DNA of 64,000 nt from Hydractinia symbiolongicarpus. Its lineage: Eukaryota > Cnidaria > Hydrozoa > Anthoathecata > Hydractiniidae. A program made the position numbers and the translations under genes. Below the pieces are notes generated by a model, which saw nothing but the letters and a program-made list of their open reading frames with translations, ran no database searches and was not told the DNA's origin. The stretch lies in contig NC_079883.1 in assembly GCF_029227915.1 (NCBI RefSeq), positions 17,672,001 through 17,736,000 of the forward strand, given 5' to 3'. This document shows, in pieces, positions 61,101-64,000 of the stretch (the first letter of the stretch is position 1; each line of letters begins with the position of its first letter).

Positions 61101-64000
61101 AGGCTGCAAAATGTCATATTACAGCCTTTAGAGACCTGTACACGTGGTTGACGGTGTTATAAAGCTGTGGCGCAATTGCAAACAACTTGGGACGTCTTAG
61201 TCCATTGAGAGTGGAAAGATTAGTCCGATCGTAACTTGCGCAGGCACGTGGAACAACGTGATTTATGTGTACGGCCTCTATTAGGCAGCAAGAGGCCATT
61301 TTACAGTCGTTAGACGCATGTACTTGTAGTTAACGGTGTTATAAAGCCATGGCGCAATGGAAAACTACTTGTGACGTCGTAGTCCATTGAGAGTGGAAGG
61401 ATTACACCAATGCTAACCTGTGCAGGCACGTGCAACCACTTGATATACGTGTAAGGTCTTTATTAGGCTGCAAGAGGCCATACTACAGTCGTTAGACGCA
61501 TGTACTCGTAGTTAACGGTGTTATAACGCCATGGCGCAACGGAAAACGACTTGGGACGTCGTAGTTCATTGAGAGGGGAAGGATTAGACCAATGGTAACC
61601 TGCGCAGTAACGTGCAACCACGTGATATACGTGTAAGGCCTTTATTAGGGTACAAGAGGCCATATTACAGCCGTTAGGGGCCTGTGCGCGTGGCTGACGC
61701 TGTTATAAAGCTATGGCGCAATGGAAAACAACTTGGGACGTCGTATACCATTGAGAATGGAAGGATAAGACCAATGGTAAACTGCGCAGGCACGTGGAAC
61801 AACGTGATTTATGTATACGGACTTTATTAGGGCGCAAAAGGCCATATTACAGCCTTTAGGGGTCTGTACACGTGGTTGACGGTCTTATAACGCCATGGCG
61901 CAATGGAAAACGTCTTGTGACGTCGTAGTCCATTGAGAGTGGAAGGATTAGACCAATGGTAACCTGCGCAGGCACGTGGAACAACGTAATTTATGTGTGC
62001 GGCCTCTGTTAGGCAGCAAAAGGCCATACTATAGCCTTTAGAGGCCTGTACACGTGGCTGACTGTGTTATAAAGCCATGGCGCAATGGAAAACCACTTGG
62101 GACGTCGTAGTGCATTGAGAGTGGAAGGATTACACCAATGCTAACCTGTGCAGGCACGTGCAACCACGTGATATACGTGTAAGGCCTTTATTAGGCTGCA
62201 AGAGGCCATATTACAGTCGTTAGACGCATGTACTTGTAGTTAACGGTGTTATAACGCCATGGCGCAATGGAAAACGACTTGTGACGTCGTAGTCCATTGA
62301 GAGTACATGGACTAGTCCGATCGTAACTTGGGCAGGCACGTGGAACTACGTGATTTATGTGTGCGGCCTCTATTAAGCAGCAAAAGGCCATACTATAGCC
62401 TTTAGAGGCCTGTACACGTGGCTGACTGTGTTATAAAGCCATGGCGCCATGGAAAACCACTTGGGACGTCGTAGTGCATGGAGAGGGGAAGGATTACACC
62501 AATGCTAACCTGTGTAGGCACGTGCAACCACTTGATATACGTGTAAGGTCTTTATTAGGCCGCAAGAGGCCATATTACAGTCGTTAGACGCATGTACTCG
62601 TAGTTAACGGTGTTATAACGCCATGGCGCAACGGAAAACTACTTGGGACGTCGTAGTTCATTGAGAGTGGAAGGAGAAGACTAATGGTAACCTGCGCAGG
62701 CACCTGCAACCACGTGATATATGTGTAAGGCCTTTATTAGGCTCCAAAAGGCCATATTACAGTCGTTAGACGCATGTACCCGTAGTTAACGGTGTTATAA
62801 CGCCATGGCGCAATGGAAAACAACTTGGGACGTCGTAGTCCATTGAGAGTGGAAGGATAAGACCAATGGTAACCTGCGCAGGCACGTGCAACCACGTGAC
62901 ATACGTGTAAGGCCTTTATTAGGGTACAAGAGGCTATATTACAGCCCTTAGGGGCCTGTACCTGTAATTGACGGCATTATAACGCCATGAAACAATGGTA
63001 AACAACTTGGAACGTCGTAGTCCATTGAAAGTGAAAGGATTAGACGAATAGTAACCTGCGCAGGCACTTGGAACATCGCGAATTGGGTGTACGGCCTTTA
63101 TTAGGCTGCAAAATGTCATATTACAGCCTTTAGAGACCTGTACACGTGGTTGACGGTGTTATAAAGCTGTGGCGCAATTGCAAACAACTTGGGACGTCTT
63201 AGTCCATTGAGAGTGGAAAGATTAGTCCGATCGTAACTTGCGCAGGCACGTGGCACAACGTGATTTATGTGTACGGCCTCTATTAGGCAGCAAGAGGCCA
63301 TTTTACAGTCGTTAGACGCATGTACTTGTAGTTAACGGTGTTATAAAGCCATGGCGCAATGGAAAACGACTTGTGACGTCGTAGTCCATTGAGAGTACAT
63401 GGACTAGTCCGATCGTAACTTGGGCAGGCACGTGGAACTACGTGATTTATGTGTGCAGCCTCTGTTAGGCAACAAAAGGCCATACTATAGCCTTTAGAGG
63501 CCTGTACACGTGGCTGACTGTGTTATAAAGCCATGGCGCAATGGAAAACCACTTGGGACGTCGTAGTGCATTGAGAGTGGAAGGATTACACCAATGCTAA
63601 CCTGTGCAGGCACGTGCAACCACTTGATATACGTGTAAGGTCTTTATTAGGCTGCAAGAGGCCATACTACAGTCGTTAGACGCATGTACTCGTAGTTAAC
63701 GGTGTTATAACGCCATGGCGCAACGGAAAACGACTTGGGACGTCGTAGTCCATTGAGAGGGGGAGGATTAGACCAATGGTAACCTGCGCAGGAACGTGCA
63801 ACCACGTGATATACGTGTAAGGCCTTTAATAGGGTACAAGAGGCCATATTACAGCCGTTAGGGGCCTGTGCGCGTGGCTGACGCTGTTATAAAGCTATGG
63901 CGCAATGGAAAACCACTTGGGACGTCGTAGTGCATTGAGAGTGGAAGGATTACACCAATGCTAACCTGTGCAGGCACGTGCAACCACGTGATATGAGTGT
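58187..64000 (+). repeat. 2002-bp (11-monomer) loose higher-order pattern
   Basis: Related hybrid monomers, with an a-type left part and CTTGTGACG joined to the TACATGGACTAGTCC right end, recur at about 58.2, 60.2 and 62.2 kb, 2002 bp apart. c units (GTACCTGTAATTGACGGC) are at 59.3, 60.9 and 62.9 kb, the first spacing 1638 and the second 2002. AAAATGTCATATTACAG and GACGTCTTAGTCC are shared by the d units near 61.1 and 63.1 kb. There are no 174-bp monomers. The block reaches the window edge. Confidence 0.7.

Larger units (their letters stand above)
1..64000 (+). repeat. 182-bp tandem satellite array filling the whole window
   Basis: Every line of the window can be laid onto one unit of about 182 bp. 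Monomer starts fall at 172, 354, 536, 718, 900 and onward to 63975. The window opens about 11 bases into one monomer and closes inside another, so the array continues on both sides. All units run in the same direction. The most constant parts are CACGTG at the start, the AAGGCCTTTATTAGG block, the GTTATAACGCC or GTTGTAAAGCC block, ACTTGGGACGTCGTAGTCC and the AACCTGCGCAGG end. No unique DNA, mobile element or RNA gene interrupts it. Arrays of units near nucleosome length are typical of eukaryotic centromeric or heterochromatic satellites; that location is inference here. The family itself is not one I recognise. Confidence 0.97.

Noticed and set aside
1-64000. CRISPR array (regular repeats with spacers)
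   Set aside because: The whole 182-bp unit is conserved. There are no short identical repeats separated by unrelated spacers.
1-64000. Inverted monomers, transposon insertions or tRNA/rRNA genes
   Set aside because: All monomers read in the same direction with no long interruption. I saw no terminal repeats, target-site duplications or tRNA-like A/B boxes.

Overview
The whole 64 kb is one head-to-tail satellite DNA array, and I find no gene in it. The monomer is about 182 bp. It is recognisable almost everywhere by its start (CACGTGCAAC or CACGTGGAAC), a central GTTATAACGCC or GTTGTAAAGCC block, ACTTGGGACGTCGTAGTCC, and an end in AACCTGCGCAGG. The first complete monomer starts at 172 and the last ends at 63974. 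Allowing for the small indels I could locate, that is about 351 monomers, all in one orientation, with no transposon, RNA gene or unique sequence between them. This points to a eukaryote: a centromeric, pericentromeric or heterochromatic-knob block from a long-read assembly. I do not recognise the family. It does not look like Arabidopsis CEN178/180, primate alpha satellite (I see no CENP-B box), maize knob-180 or rice CentO, so species and chromosomal position stay open. The hand-made consensus of one monomer type has 47% G+C, and CpG is not depleted.

At least six monomer families (called a to f here) alternate, and many monomers are hybrids between families. They form higher-order repeats (HORs) whose period changes along the window. 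1-10.4 kb: irregular, older-looking mosaic with several one-off length variants (a 241-bp monomer, one +6, one -5). 10.4-13.7 kb: tandem duplication of a 1637-bp 9-mer, with a third copy at 16.8-18.5 kb. 13.9-15.2 kb and 19.0-23.2 kb: a 1455-bp 8-mer in three consecutive copies (the third truncated) plus a detached upstream copy. 24.2-35.7 kb: a 3.4-3.6 kb, 19/20-monomer HOR. 35.7-40 kb: transition with a 728-bp 4-mer duplication. 40.0-44.4 kb and 49.8-54.2 kb: a 4.4 kb segmental duplication at an offset of 9786 bp, on either side of a 2540-bp HOR (43.6-49.8 kb) whose variants return at 53.4-58.2 kb. 58.2-64 kb: a looser 2002-bp 11-mer pattern.

Two diagnostic monomer lineages divide the array. 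A marker with CTAGGGGCG occurs seven times, all left of 18.5 kb. A 174-bp monomer with an 8-bp deletion occurs fourteen times, all between 24.2 and 56.0 kb. This suggests two separately expanded blocks meeting near 23.2-24.2 kb.

Many minus-strand reading frames (up to 177 codons) are open, but they are by-products of the repeat. The same peptide segments recur every monomer in shifting frame, so none is annotated as a gene. The most interesting content is structural: the density of short palindromes in every monomer, the 174-bp frame-neutral monomer lineage, and the readable history of duplications.
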